DNA from: Glycomyces tritici
Lineage (GTDB): Bacteria; Actinomycetota; Actinomycetes; Mycobacteriales; Micromonosporaceae
DNA length: 64,000 nt
NCBI RefSeq assembly: GCF_030403505.1
Contig: NZ_JAUEMJ010000002.1
Coordinates: forward strand, 836,786-900,785
Direction: 5' to 3'
Both the position numbers and the translations under genes were made by a program. Below, piece by piece: positions 27,924 through 36,118 of the stretch. The notes under the pieces are model-generated. The model was not told the origin of the DNA and searched no databases. It worked only from the letters and a program-made list of their open reading frames with translations. The number at the start of each line of letters is the position of its first letter. Within the stretch, counting starts at the first letter, position 1.

Positions 27924-29222
27924 CTAGACGATGATGCCGGCGCCCACGGTGCGGTTGTCGGCTTCGTCGATGATGATGAACCCGCCGGTGGCCCTGTTAC
28001 GGCGGTAGTCGTCGCACAGGAGCGGCTTGGTCGTGCGCAGGGTGACGCGGCCGATCTCGTTGAGCTTCAGCTCGGTCGCGCTCTCGTCCCGGTGCAGGGT
28101 GTTGATGTCGAGCTGGTACTGCACGTCCTTGACGATCGCCCGCACGTCCGAAGTGGTGTGCTTGACGGCGTACTTGCCGCGCAGCTTCAGCGGCCGCGCC
28201 TCGTCCATCCAGCAGACCATCGCTTCGATGTCCTGCGAGACGCGCGCCTGGTTGCCGGGGCGGCAGAGCATGTCGCCGCGGGAGACGTCCAGCTCGTCCT
28301 CGAGGCGCACGGTGACGCTCAAGGGCGGGAAGGCCTCTTCGAGCGGGCCGTCGGCGGTCTCGATCGACGCGATGCGCGAGGTGAAGCCGCTGGGCAGCAC
28401 CATGACCTCGTCGCCGGGCTTCATGACGCCGGAGGCGACCTGGCCCGCGTAGCCCCGGAAGTCGTGGTTGTCGCTGGAGTGCGGCCGGATCACGTGCTGG
28501 ACCGGGAAGCGCACGTCCACGAGGTTGCGGTCCGACGCGATGTGGACCTTCTCCAGGTGGTGGAGCAGGCTCGGGCCGTTGAACCACGGCATGTGCTCGG
28601 AGCGGTTGACCACGTTGTCGCCCTTGAGGGCCGACACGGGGATCACGGTGAGGTCGGGGACCTCGAGCTTGGTCGCGAACGCGGAGAACTCGTTCTCGAT
28701 CCGCTTGAACACGGCCTCGTCGTAGTCCACGAGGTCCATCTTGTTGACGCACAGGACCATGTGCGGCACGCGCAGCAGCGAGCACAGGAACGCATGGCGG
28801 CGGGACTGCTCCACGAGGCCCTTGCGGGCGTCGACCAGGATCAGCGCGAGGTCGGCGGTCGAGGCGCCGGTGACCATGTTCCGCGTGTACTGGATGTGGC
28901 CGGGCGTGTCCGCGATGATGAACTTGCGCTCGGGCGTGGAGAAGTACCGGTACGCGACGTCGATCGTGATGCCCTGCTCGCGTTCCGAGCGGAGCCCGTC
29001 CGTGAGCAGTGCCAGGTCGGTGTACTCGTCACCGCGACCGGCGCTGACGGCCTCGACGGCGTCCCACTGGTCGTCGAAGAGCGCCTTCGAATCGAACAGG
29101 AGGCGGCCGATGAGCGTCGACTTGCCGTCGTCCACCGAACCGGCCGTGGCGAAGCGCAGCAGCTCGTGCGTGTCCTCGCGGGAGAACGTGCTCTCCTCGC
29201 GGGGCGGCATGGTGTCCGTCAT
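27924..29222 (-). CDS. cysN: Sulfate adenylyltransferase subunit 1 (GTPase subunit)
   Basis: GTP-hydrolysing subunit that drives APS formation from sulfate and ATP with CysD; 432 residues. The G1 motif is GSVDDGKSTLIGRLLF near 28-43, G3 is DTPGHIQYTRNMVTGAS near 105-121 and G4 is CVNKMDLVDYDE near 158-169. The EF-Tu-like beta domains follow. There is no C-terminal APS kinase domain (CysC), which is fused to CysN in mycobacteria, so PAPS synthesis needs a separate cysC. The start ATG 29222 overlaps the cysD stop (TAATG). Confidence 0.96.
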   Translation of the reverse strand: MTDTMPPREESTFSREDTHELLRFATAGSVDDGKSTLIGRLLFDSKALFDDQWDAVEAVSAGRGDEYTDLALLTDGLRSEREQGITIDVAYRYFSTPERKFIIADTPGHIQYTRNMVTGASTADLALILVDARKGLVEQSRRHAFLCSLLRVPHMVLCVNKMDLVDYDEAVFKRIENEFSAFATKLEVPDLTVIPVSALKGDNVVNRSEHMPWFNGPSLLHHLEKVHIASDRNLVDVRFPVQHVIRPHSSDNHDFRGYAGQVASGVMKPGDEVMVLPSGFTSRIASIETADGPLEEAFPPLSVTVRLEDELDVSRGDMLCRPGNQARVSQDIEAMVCWMDEARPLKLRGKYAVKHTTSDVRAIVKDVQYQLDINTLHRDESATELKLNEIGRVTLRTTKPLLCDDYRRNRATGGFIIIDEADNRTVGAGIIV

Positions 29223-30124
29223 TAGAAGTAGCCTTCCCGTTTCCGGTCTTCCATCGCGGCCTCGGAGGTCTTGTCGTCACCGCGGGTCGCGCCGCGCTCG
29301 GTGATGCGGGTGACCTCGACTTCGGCGATGATCTCGTCGATCGTGGTCGCGTCAGAGCGCACGCCGGCGGTCAGGTTCGCGTCGCCGACCGTGCGGTAGC
29401 GGACCTTCTCGAAGAAGGTCTCCTCGCCCTCGCGCGGGCGGATGAACTCGTTGACGGCGTAGAGCATGCCGCCGCGGTCCACGACCTCGCGCTCGGCGGA
29501 GAAGTACACCTCGGGAAGCGGGATGTCCTCGGAGCCGATGTAGCGCCACACGTCCAGTTCTGTCCAGTTCGACAACGGGAACACGCGGATCTGCTCGCCC
29601 GGGTGGACCCGGCCGTTGTACAGGTTCCACAGCTCGGGGCGCTGGTTCTTGGGGTCCCACTGGCCGAAGTCGTCGCGGAAGGAGAACACGCGCTCCTTGG
29701 CGCGGGCCTTCTCCTCGTCGCGGCGGGCGCCGCCGAAGAGAGCGTCGAACTGGTACTTCTCGGCCGCTTCCAGGAGCACGGGGGTCTGGATGCGGTTGCG
29801 GGTGCCGTCCGGCGGCTCGGTGACCATGCCGCGGTCGATCGCGTCCTGGACCGAGGCGACGATGAGCTGGACGCCGGCCTCGGCGACGCGGCGGTCGCGG
29901 TAATCGATGACCTCAGCGAAGTTCTGGCCGGTGTCGACGTGCATGACCGGGAACGGGATCGGCGCCGGCGCGAAGGCCTTCTGCGCCAAGTGCAGCATGA
30001 CGATGGAGTCCTTGCCGCCGGAGAAGAGCAGCACGGGCCGCTGACAGGTGGCCGCGACTTCACGGAAGATGAAGATCGCCTCGGCCTCCAGCGCGGCGAT
30101 GTGGCTGATGCGGTAGTCGCTCAC
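29222..30124 (-). CDS. cysD: Sulfate adenylyltransferase subunit 2
   Basis: Adenylyl-transferring subunit of ATP sulfurylase, 300 residues. The PP-loop is LLFSGGKDSIVMLHLAQKAF near 32-51. Further markers are PVMHVDTGQNFAEVIDYRD near 61-79, LFGGARRDEEKARAKERVFS near 131-150 and VFPLSNWTELDVWRYIGSED near 184-203, all typical of CysD. It is coupled to cysN by a one-base overlap; the cysQ-like gene lies 75 bases upstream on the same strand. The product APS feeds either assimilation or, after phosphorylation, sulfotransferases such as the one at 993-2042. Confidence 0.96.
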   Translation of the reverse strand: MSDYRISHIAALEAEAIFIFREVAATCQRPVLLFSGGKDSIVMLHLAQKAFAPAPIPFPVMHVDTGQNFAEVIDYRDRRVAEAGVQLIVASVQDAIDRGMVTEPPDGTRNRIQTPVLLEAAEKYQFDALFGGARRDEEKARAKERVFSFRDDFGQWDPKNQRPELWNLYNGRVHPGEQIRVFPLSNWTELDVWRYIGSEDIPLPEVYFSAEREVVDRGGMLYAVNEFIRPREGEETFFEKVRYRTVGDANLTAGVRSDATTIDEIIAEVEVTRITERGATRGDDKTSEAAMEDRKREGYF

Positions 30125-30199
30125 CGGCGCAATGCTCCTCTCGGCAGGCCCCGTTCGGGGGTGTTCGGTCGTCGTCGGATCCGGTCGGGGACCGGGTGG

Positions 30200-31024
30200 T
30201 CAGTTCGTCCCGCGGATGGCCTCGAGCGCGGGCCCGGCCAGGTCGGGGCGGCAGACCAGCAGGTCCGGCAGGTACGGGTCGGGATTGTTGTACTGCAGCG
30301 GGGCGCCGTCGATCCGCGTCGCGTGCCAGCCGGAGGCGAGGGCCACTCCTACGGGAGCGGCGGAGTCCCATTCGAACTGCCCGCCGGCGTGCACATAGGC
30401 GTCAACTGTACCGGCGACCACGGCCATGACCTTGGCACCGGCGGAGCCCATCGGCACGAGTTCAGCGCCGAGTGCGGCGGCGACCGCTTCGGCCTCGGCC
30501 GGTGGTCTGGTGCGCGACACGGCGATACGCGGCTTGCCCTCGCGGGGCGCGGGCACCGCGTAGACCTTGTCGGTGCGCAACGTCACATCCTGTGCCGGGA
30601 GCGCTACGGCGGAAGCGGTCAGGCCGAGGCCCCGCTGCCAGAGCGCGACATGCACGGCCCAGTCGTCGCGGCCTTCCTCGGAGTACTCACGCGTCCCATC
30701 CAGTGGATCGATGATCCAAACCCGGTCCGCCCCGAGCCGCTCGGTGCCGATGCGGCCCGTCTCGCCCTTGCCCTCCTCGGAGAGCACGGCGTCATTGGGC
30801 CGCTCGGCGGCGACGCGACTGAGCAGGAAGTCGTTGGCCTGCTGGTCCCCGGCGGCTTTGAGCGCCTTGGGGTCGGCGAACCCGATGACTGCCCTGAGCT
30901 TGACCAGCAGCTCCCCCGCACCGGTCGCAAGCTCGGCCGCGAACGCGACATCAGCAGCGGAAGCGGCCTCGGGCGTAGCGGTGGGAACTCCGGTCACCGA
31001 AGCGGAGTCGGGGGCGTCATGCAT
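30200..31024 (-). CDS. cysQ: 3'(2'),5'-bisphosphate nucleotidase CysQ-like
   Basis: Inositol-monophosphatase-fold enzyme that dephosphorylates PAP/PAPS, clearing the by-product of sulfotransferases and PAPS reductase; 274 residues. The metal-binding signature is [20 protein letters not shown] near 101-120, with the upstream Glu pair in VLSEEGKGE near 80-88 and the C-terminal motif [17 protein letters not shown] near 217. I chose ATG 31024 (MHDAPDS); the frame is open a further 56 codons with no similarity. It precedes cysD by 75 bases and is probably part of one sulfate-activation operon. A broader inositol phosphatase role is possible but the context favours PAP. Confidence 0.87.
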   Translation of the reverse strand: MHDAPDSASVTGVPTATPEAASAADVAFAAELATGAGELLVKLRAVIGFADPKALKAAGDQQANDFLLSRVAAERPNDAVLSEEGKGETGRIGTERLGADRVWIIDPLDGTREYSEEGRDDWAVHVALWQRGLGLTASAVALPAQDVTLRTDKVYAVPAPREGKPRIAVSRTRPPAEAEAVAAALGAELVPMGSAGAKVMAVVAGTVDAYVHAGGQFEWDSAAPVGVALASGWHATRIDGAPLQYNNPDPYLPDLLVCRPDLAGPALEAIRGTN

Positions 31025-31112
31025 GCCGGCCAGTCTACGCTGCAGCCCAACTCCGCCCAAATATTGGGCCACCCAATCCCGACATCCGGAAACCCCTCGC
31101 GTTTTCGTGCCA

Positions 31113-31613
31113 TCAGATGCCAGGCCACTGACCCGGCCTAAGCTCTGATAACGATGCCGAATCGAGATCGAGCTTGATCGCATGGTGAACAAAGTCGAAT
31201 TGCGAAGAATTGACCTCAGTTCGATTGATTAGGGTTTGCTCTCGCCCATTGCGATGGAGATACTTGATCCGACCACGAGCCGCAACCAGCCTGCCTCCAT
31301 CCGCGTCTCGCGGCCAGCTTCGCTCAGCCCCAAACATACGTGTCGTGATGAGCTTCTTCTCCGCAGGATCGTAACGCGCCACGGGGACAGAGAACACGTA
31401 TCTTGCATACACGATCAGTACGCCCGCTGGAATCGTCAATGCGAGACATATCATCGCCGGTGGCCCAGCCAAGAACTCCGGATCGGAAATTAGCACGCCG
31501 ATTGAAGCTGCAAGACCGGTCAGAACTGCGATCGCGCCAATGAGCACCGGCATCTTCCGACCCCAAACCTCCATAATTTCCTGACTTTCCGGTTCGTCAG
31601 GATTTTCTACCAT
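31113..31613 (-). CDS. Hypothetical two-helix membrane protein (last gene of ESX-like cassette)
   Basis: 166 residues, not recognised. Two adjacent membrane helices ([20 protein letters not shown] near 23-42 and [20 protein letters not shown] near 54-73) precede a soluble C-terminal domain with beta-like alternation ([34 protein letters not shown]), perhaps a PH-like or bPH domain. It overlaps the upstream WXG-like gene by 7 bases and is strongly AT-enriched compared with flanking genes. As the last gene after a secreted-type protein it is a candidate immunity or anchoring partner; this is inference from order only. Confidence 0.68.
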   Translation of the reverse strand: MVENPDEPESQEIMEVWGRKMPVLIGAIAVLTGLAASIGVLISDPEFLAGPPAMICLALTIPAGVLIVYARYVFSVPVARYDPAEKKLITTRMFGAERSWPRDADGGRLVAARGRIKYLHRNGREQTLINRTEVNSSQFDFVHHAIKLDLDSASLSELRPGQWPGI

Positions 31614-32377
31614 TCGGCCGCCTTCAGCTCTTCAACATTCTCGCTTTCCAGCATGACGCTTTCCGAGATCGCCGAATTGACGGAGTCAATGATCTCCTCT
31701 GCAACCTCCGCCGTCTTGGAGAGCGTGAATTCAACTAGCGCGGAAATTCCAAGCATTGCGGCGATAATAAGCGCCACGATGACATTCACTCCAGGAAGGG
31801 CCGCAACAATACCCATAAGACCAGCAGCACCCGTCAGGGCCATCATCAGGATATTGTGAAATTCGCTGGCACCTACCAGCATCTTTCCTTCGTCAATCTT
31901 CTCTCTGAGGTCTTCGAGGTCTCCGATAATCGAGTCGTATGCGTCTTGAAGCTTTGTTGCGAGGGTATCCGCGAGACCTATGAAGGAAAGAGCTTGGGCC
32001 TCGGTTTTCGCTTTCACATCCTCCAGGTAGAGGTCAAGTCCTCGGTGACCTCCTCCTCCGGCGATGTAATCCTCGAACGCATCTGCATCACCCCCGATCC
32101 AACTGTTGGTTAGAAGATCGGTAAAGGCGCCATCTTTTAGACTGGCGCAGACCTCTTGGGCCCTGTGATGAATTCTGGCTGCATTATTGCGGATCTCATC
32201 GACTTCCACAAACGACAGCACCTGGAGCATATGGCTGGGCATAATGTCGCCCCCATAACCCGAGCTTTCGGCGAAATCATCAAGAAGTTGGATGGTTTCT
32301 GAAAACTCGCCACCTTCCTTGACAAGGTCCTTGAAGGGGTTGTAAAACGGCCCATACTCAGACGCGATTTCGGCCAT
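31607..32377 (-). CDS. WXG100-like protein with hydrophobic C-terminal region
   Basis: 256 residues. The N-terminal 160 residues are helical, with a W-x-G turn in NSWIGGDADAFEDYIAG near 90-106, the hallmark of WXG100/ESX-type helical hairpins. A Gly/Ala-rich hydrophobic stretch follows (MMALTGAAGLMGIVAALPGV, then VIVALIIAAMLGISALVEF, near 172-215), then a charged C-terminal helix. No enzymatic toxin domain is visible. The hydrophobic segment could insert into membranes, as in pore-forming effectors, or simply be a pair of membrane anchors. It is followed by an overlapping membrane-protein gene. G+C is about half in parts (31 of 60 bases at 31801-31860), unlike the flanks. Confidence 0.72.
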   Translation of the reverse strand: MAEIASEYGPFYNPFKDLVKEGGEFSETIQLLDDFAESSGYGGDIMPSHMLQVLSFVEVDEIRNNAARIHHRAQEVCASLKDGAFTDLLTNSWIGGDADAFEDYIAGGGGHRGLDLYLEDVKAKTEAQALSFIGLADTLATKLQDAYDSIIGDLEDLREKIDEGKMLVGASEFHNILMMALTGAAGLMGIVAALPGVNVIVALIIAAMLGISALVEFTLSKTAEVAEEIIDSVNSAISESVMLESENVEELKAAEW

Positions 32378-32394
32378 GATGTGCTCCTTGACTC

Positions 32395-32763
32395 CTACTC
32401 AGGGTCGCTGGCATTGTTGAACTCAAAAGACGCTGATTCCTGGTCCTGAAGCCATCGCGCTACGAAATCCCGGAGGTCTGTGGCGATGCCTGTGAGCTCT
32501 TGGTGGATGCGGAGAGCTTCGTGGTTACGGTTGTCGTAGACCATGTGGATACTGGCCTCCACGTCGGCGCACCAGGGGGCAATCATGCTCCCAAACCATT
32601 CAGGGTTAAGGCGGAGCTGTTGGTCGAGTCCGTCTGCGGCTTGGAGACCCGACGGAGCAGTTTCGAGGAGTTGTCCGTCGTAGATCGCAACCTCAGCTGC
32701 CCGCTGCTCGATCTTGTCGGCGTAGGCAGCGACATCATCAGGTTCGATTTCGGTGGTAGCCAC
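32395..32763 (-). CDS. EspC/ESX-like small helical protein
   Basis: 122 residues, nearly all helical, with no signal peptide. The opening IEPDDVAAYADKIEQRAAEV resembles the type VII substrate family T7SS_ESX_EspC (vD.d.LrayA..ld..A). The middle has a proline/glycine-containing turn and NPEWFGSMIAPWCADVEA, followed by a long helix. It begins two bases after the YbaB-like stop and precedes the WXG-like gene by 17 bases. The order YbaB-EspC-like-WXG-like recurs in actinobacteria and marks type VII substrates. The true EspC relationship needs a profile search. Confidence 0.65.
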   Translation of the reverse strand: MATTEIEPDDVAAYADKIEQRAAEVAIYDGQLLETAPSGLQAADGLDQQLRLNPEWFGSMIAPWCADVEASIHMVYDNRNHEALRIHQELTGIATDLRDFVARWLQDQESASFEFNNASDPE

Positions 32764-32765
32764 GG

Positions 32766-33080
32766 CTATTGCTCTCTTCCTGGCGCGATGGCGCTGAAGA
32801 ATTCGGTGGCGCTTCCGGCAGCTTCCTGCAGCTGCTGCGCGTGGAGCTGGACTGCGCGGTTGTAAGTCTCGATCAGGATCATCTTCACCTCGTATTCCTC
32901 GAACGAGTAAGTGCGGCCACGTTCAATGCTGATCTCTGGCCTACCCATGATGTCCAGCTTGACCGAGATCATGCCATCATCGCTGGTCAACTCGGTGCTG
33001 CTGAGGACTTGGAGCTGCTCACGGTTGCGGCTCAGGCGTTCGGCAGCCCGCCTGGCTCGTTCAATGAAGTCACTGGACAC
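32766..33080 (-). CDS. YbaB/EbfC-like protein
   Basis: 104 residues. GTG 33080 is chosen because a GGAG site lies exactly 6 bases upstream; this start overlaps the preceding gene by 11 bases. The pattern (N-terminal amphipathic helix, then STELTSDDGMISVKLDIMGR, then FEEYEVKMILIETYNRAVQL and a C-terminal helix) fits the YbaB/EbfC nucleoid-associated fold: helix, three strands, helix. Canonical YbaB binds DNA, but in ESX loci members such as EspL-like proteins act in type VII secretion. The setting here favours the second role. Confidence 0.72.
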   Translation of the reverse strand: MSSDFIERARRAAERLSRNREQLQVLSSTELTSDDGMISVKLDIMGRPEISIERGRTYSFEEYEVKMILIETYNRAVQLHAQQLQEAAGSATEFFSAIAPGREQ

Positions 33081-33495
33081 CGTCGGCTCCAACAGGGGTG
33101 GTCGGGAAAGGAAGGGACTTGACAGCGATCGTGCGGGCTCTGGTTTGAAGGGCTGCCGCCGTGGCGCTGACGCTCGCCGCTACCTTGTCCCAGGCATCCT
33201 CATAGTGGTCGGTGTGCAACGGCGGCAGCATGATGTCGGACATTTCGCCGAGGAGATTCATGGTCACAGTGGTTCCAAAGGCCTGATCTCGGGCTTGGAT
33301 ACGATAGGCGCTCAGCTCCTGCGCGATTGAGTCGGCGTCAACTGTTCCAAGGAGGAGCCGAGTCTTGAGACTGGCGATGATTGATTCATCGTTGCCTTCG
33401 TCGAGGTGGTCGATCACGTTGGCGATGCTCCGTGTTTTGCTGATGGTCGCGAGAGGATCTAGGGTTTCCGCCGGCTTATGAGTCGAATCGGACAC
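33070..33495 (-). CDS. Hypothetical helical protein, first gene of the ESX-like transcript
   Basis: 141 residues from GTG 33495 (VSDSTHKPAET); ATG 33552 and longer starts are in frame and cannot be excluded. No recognised domain. It is mostly alpha-helical, with a centre rich in Ala/Leu (IIASLKTRLLLGTVDADSIA) and TVTMNLLGEMSDIM. No membrane helix, signal peptide or W-x-G motif is clear. It overlaps the YbaB-like gene, so they are co-translated. Probable small accessory or substrate-like protein of the ESX-like cassette; function unknown. Confidence 0.6.
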   Translation of the reverse strand: MSDSTHKPAETLDPLATISKTRSIANVIDHLDEGNDESIIASLKTRLLLGTVDADSIAQELSAYRIQARDQAFGTTVTMNLLGEMSDIMLPPLHTDHYEDAWDKVAASVSATAAALQTRARTIAVKSLPFPTTPVGADGVQ

Positions 33496-33621
33496 CTTGG
33501 ATACATGCGTCCCGAATTTTGGGATCCTCTGGAGGGGAAGGGCTGAGGCCATGCCCGCCCAGCGTGCGTTTGCGACGGAGCTGGGCGGCCACGAGATCAT
33601 TTGGCGGGTTTGGGAATTGTC

Positions 33622-33654
33622 GCGGCGGCCGGGCCTAGTGGGTCCGGCCGCCGC
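33622..33654 (-). terminator. Hairpin terminator after the Gly-rich WXG protein gene
   Basis: GCGGCGGCCGG against CCGGCCGCCGC, 11 pairs plus two more across one mismatch, 24 bases past the stop at 33678. The U-tract is poor. It separates the two ESX-like transcripts. Confidence 0.6.
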
Positions 33655-33677
33655 TGTTTACCGTTCGTCGCTTGGGG

Positions 33678-35408
33678 TTAGGCGAGGGGGTCGTCCTCGT
33701 CGTTGAAGCGGGCGAGACCCCAGACGTCTTCGTCTTCGGTGAGCCAGGTGCCGGTGTTGGCTTCCTCGTCTTCACCGAGGCCGCCGGCGCCGCGGCCGCC
33801 GCCCATCATGCCTCCAGCACCGGCCTTGGCGCCCGCACCGGCTCCGGCGGTCTTGCCGAAGAGCCCTTGGCCCTTGCCAACGCCGCCTGCACCGGCGCCG
33901 CGTCCCGCGCCGCCTGCTCCGGTCATGCCCGTCATACTGCCCGCGCCGCCCGCGGCCGGGCCGAAGAGTCCCGAGCCCGGGCCGAGGCCGCCGCCACCAG
34001 CGCCGCCCATACCGCCGCCGCCGGTGCCGAGGCCCGGGCCGGTCAGCGTGCCGGCGCCCGAACCGAGGCCGCCGCCCGAGGCGAGACCACCGGAGACGTC
34101 GTCATCGCTGCCGCCGTTGGACTCCCACGGGTTCAGCCCGCCAGTAGATCCGCCGGGATTGGAACCGCCGGTGAGGTTGCCGCCCGGGCCGAAGGTGCTC
34201 GTGTTGCTTGGGGAGTTCAGACCGCTAGTGCCGGAGCTGGACAGATCGGTGTTGAAGTTCCCGCCGGAGGGCGGGGAGTACGCGGCGCTGTCGAGGTCGC
34301 CCGCAGACTCGCGGAACGTGGTGTCCCTGGAGGTCTCGACGGTCGGGGCGAAGCTGGAGGCTGACGATTCGGCATCGGTCCACCGGGCAACGACGGTCTC
34401 GTTCTGCTCGGTAGCGCGGGCCTGGTAATCCTGGTCGGCCGCTTCGTAGTCCTGGGCGGCACGGTTATTGGCGTCTTCGGTGGCCAGGCGTTCGGCCTCG
34501 GCCCTGAGCGCGGACTCCTGCTCAGCAGTCAACTTCACGTCCTCGGTGGAGTCAGCGGGCTTGGCTGCTTCAGACGCCTGCAGCTGCTCGGCCTTCAAAC
34601 GCGTGTAGTGGTATTCGGTCTGGTCGGTCATGTACTGGTTCAGCTCGCCGGTGTACTCGCTGTCGAACCCACCCAGTTCCATGGCCTTTTCGGTGTCTCC
34701 GTCGCCGAACATGCACCCCTCGGCGACCTCGCAGTCTCCGGGCTTGAACGGCGCACGCACATGCACCTTCGGGTTGGAGAACAGGCCGCCCTTGTCCTCG
34801 ACCCAGTACTGCGGAGCGGGGTAAGGCAGCTCGCCAGAGCCCGCGCCTTGAAGAGCGTAGAGTTCGTCGGCCTTCTGGTTCAACAGGCCGACCATTCCGG
34901 TCGCATCGGTCCCGATGTCTGTCGCAATCTGCTCGCAGTTGGCGAAGACGATCTCCATCTGCTCAGCGAAAGCATCGAAGTCGTCGCCCTGCCAGCCGTT
35001 GGCGAGATCGGCGAGTTTCGACTCCAAGATCTTCGAAACGGCGGATTCGTCGTTGACCGAAAACTCCAGCTGAAACCGAGACCAGTAGTCGGCAAGCTCG
35101 CGGAGCGCGTAGTTGTTTGGGTTTTCAGGCCGGATATCGGAAACCAGGGACTGCACTTCTTCCGCGGAAGGCGCTGCGGTGCCCTGTGCGACGCACTTGA
35201 GGCTCTGGACCTGGTCGGCGACCGGGATCGCCGAGACCAACTTGACCCATGCCTCTTCGGCGGGGTTCTCCCGGTTCTCGCAGTCGCCGTTCGAGCACGG
35301 CGCGCCGTTGAGAAATGAGGTATTGGCGGAGGCCTGTGATTCCGACGTCGCCGACCAGCTGTCCATGGACTGGTAGGACTCGGTCCCGAACTGGATGTTG
35401 TCGCCCAT
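33678..35408 (-). CDS. Large WXG/PPE-like secreted-type protein with Gly-rich region
   Basis: 576 residues. The N-terminal 180 residues form a helical domain with the W-x-G turn LANGWQGDDFDAFAEQMEIV near 136-155; two Cys pairs (APCSNGDCENRE near 36-47, CEVAEGC near 229-235) may form disulfides. A charged coiled-coil-like segment (near 255-345) follows, then about 200 residues of Gly/Ala/Ser/Pro low-complexity sequence. The protein ends in the acidic motif TGTWLTEDEDVWGLARFNDE, typical of actinobacterial type VII-like WXG proteins. There is no Sec signal. ATG 35408 lies two bases from the lipoprotein stop. Export by a type VII system elsewhere in the genome is inferred. Confidence 0.75.
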   Translation of the reverse strand: MGDNIQFGTESYQSMDSWSATSESQASANTSFLNGAPCSNGDCENRENPAEEAWVKLVSAIPVADQVQSLKCVAQGTAAPSAEEVQSLVSDIRPENPNNYALRELADYWSRFQLEFSVNDESAVSKILESKLADLANGWQGDDFDAFAEQMEIVFANCEQIATDIGTDATGMVGLLNQKADELYALQGAGSGELPYPAPQYWVEDKGGLFSNPKVHVRAPFKPGDCEVAEGCMFGDGDTEKAMELGGFDSEYTGELNQYMTDQTEYHYTRLKAEQLQASEAAKPADSTEDVKLTAEQESALRAEAERLATEDANNRAAQDYEAADQDYQARATEQNETVVARWTDAESSASSFAPTVETSRDTTFRESAGDLDSAAYSPPSGGNFNTDLSSSGTSGLNSPSNTSTFGPGGNLTGGSNPGGSTGGLNPWESNGGSDDDVSGGLASGGGLGSGAGTLTGPGLGTGGGGMGGAGGGGLGPGSGLFGPAAGGAGSMTGMTGAGGAGRGAGAGGVGKGQGLFGKTAGAGAGAKAGAGGMMGGGRGAGGLGEDEEANTGTWLTEDEDVWGLARFNDEDDPLA

Positions 35409-35410
35409 GA

Positions 35411-36118
35411 CTACTGGACCTCCGCAATCTTGTCGTTGACGGCCTGGTTGACCTCAGGCAAGTAGGTGTCGATGAACCACTGGTTGAGTTCGTCATCGGT
35501 GAATTGGAGCGCGGGCTCACCAGTGGCACCAAGGCCATAGTCAGCGCTGTGATAGAGGACGATCTGGAAGACCCATTGCCCGTCACGGGCAATGATCTCG
35601 ACATGGGGATTGTCAGCTCCCTCAATCCAAGAGTGCATGACCCCCTCATCCCAGGGGTCGCCGATCTCGGAGCTGGTCGTGTCTTGCCCACCCGCAGCGT
35701 TTGACTCTGCAGCGCCGGCGCGGTCTGCATAGGCGGTGCTCGCCTGGTCTTCATCCTCAGCAGGGATGATGCTGACCTTGATTTCTCCATCCATGCCGAG
35801 ACCTTCATAGCTGCCCAGATAGATGAGATTTCCGCATCCGATGGCGTCGGGGGACCAAGTGGTGTCGTATTCGCGGGTCGCAGGGGCACCGCCCGCTGAG
35901 GTGAGACTTCCGTAGCCCTCGATGCCCATGAACTCAGTGATGGGCTGGAGGTTGTCCAGCACCTCGCAGGCGTCCCAGGTCTTCATGGCGGCGAAGACCG
36001 GATCTTCACCGCCGTCTCCGGTGCCGTCGTTGTTGCCACCTGCGTCTTCGGAGCACGCGGCAAGGGCGAGCAGAAGCGCGGCTGCTGCGGTGGCGGTCTT
36101 GGCAACGGCGAGTCTCAT
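35411..36118 (-). CDS. DUF3558-like lipoprotein of the ESX-like cassette
   Basis: 235 residues. The signal peptide TAAAALLLALAACSED ends in the lipobox LAAC (Cys near residue 22), followed by a Gly/Asp-rich linker. The mature domain has two conserved cysteines (TWDACEVLDNLQPITE and DAIGCGNLIYLGSYEG) and ends in helices; the pattern dACevL resembles the DUF3558 family often found with WXG-type proteins in actinobacteria. ATG 36118 overlaps the upstream small gene (ATGA), and the next gene starts two bases after the stop, so the three are one translational unit. It is an envelope-anchored partner of unknown function. Confidence 0.75.
   Translation of the reverse strand: MRLAVAKTATAAAALLLALAACSEDAGGNNDGTGDGGEDPVFAAMKTWDACEVLDNLQPITEFMGIEGYGSLTSAGGAPATREYDTTWSPDAIGCGNLIYLGSYEGLGMDGEIKVSIIPAEDEDQASTAYADRAGAAESNAAGGQDTTSSEIGDPWDEGVMHSWIEGADNPHVEIIARDGQWVFQIVLYHSADYGLGATGEPALQFTDDELNQWFIDTYLPEVNQAVNDKIAEVQ

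Noticed and set aside
33678..34500. PE_PGRS-like surface protein
   Set aside because: The Gly-rich region lacks the GGAGGA-type repeat pattern and N-terminal PE domain; it reads as a WXG protein spacer.
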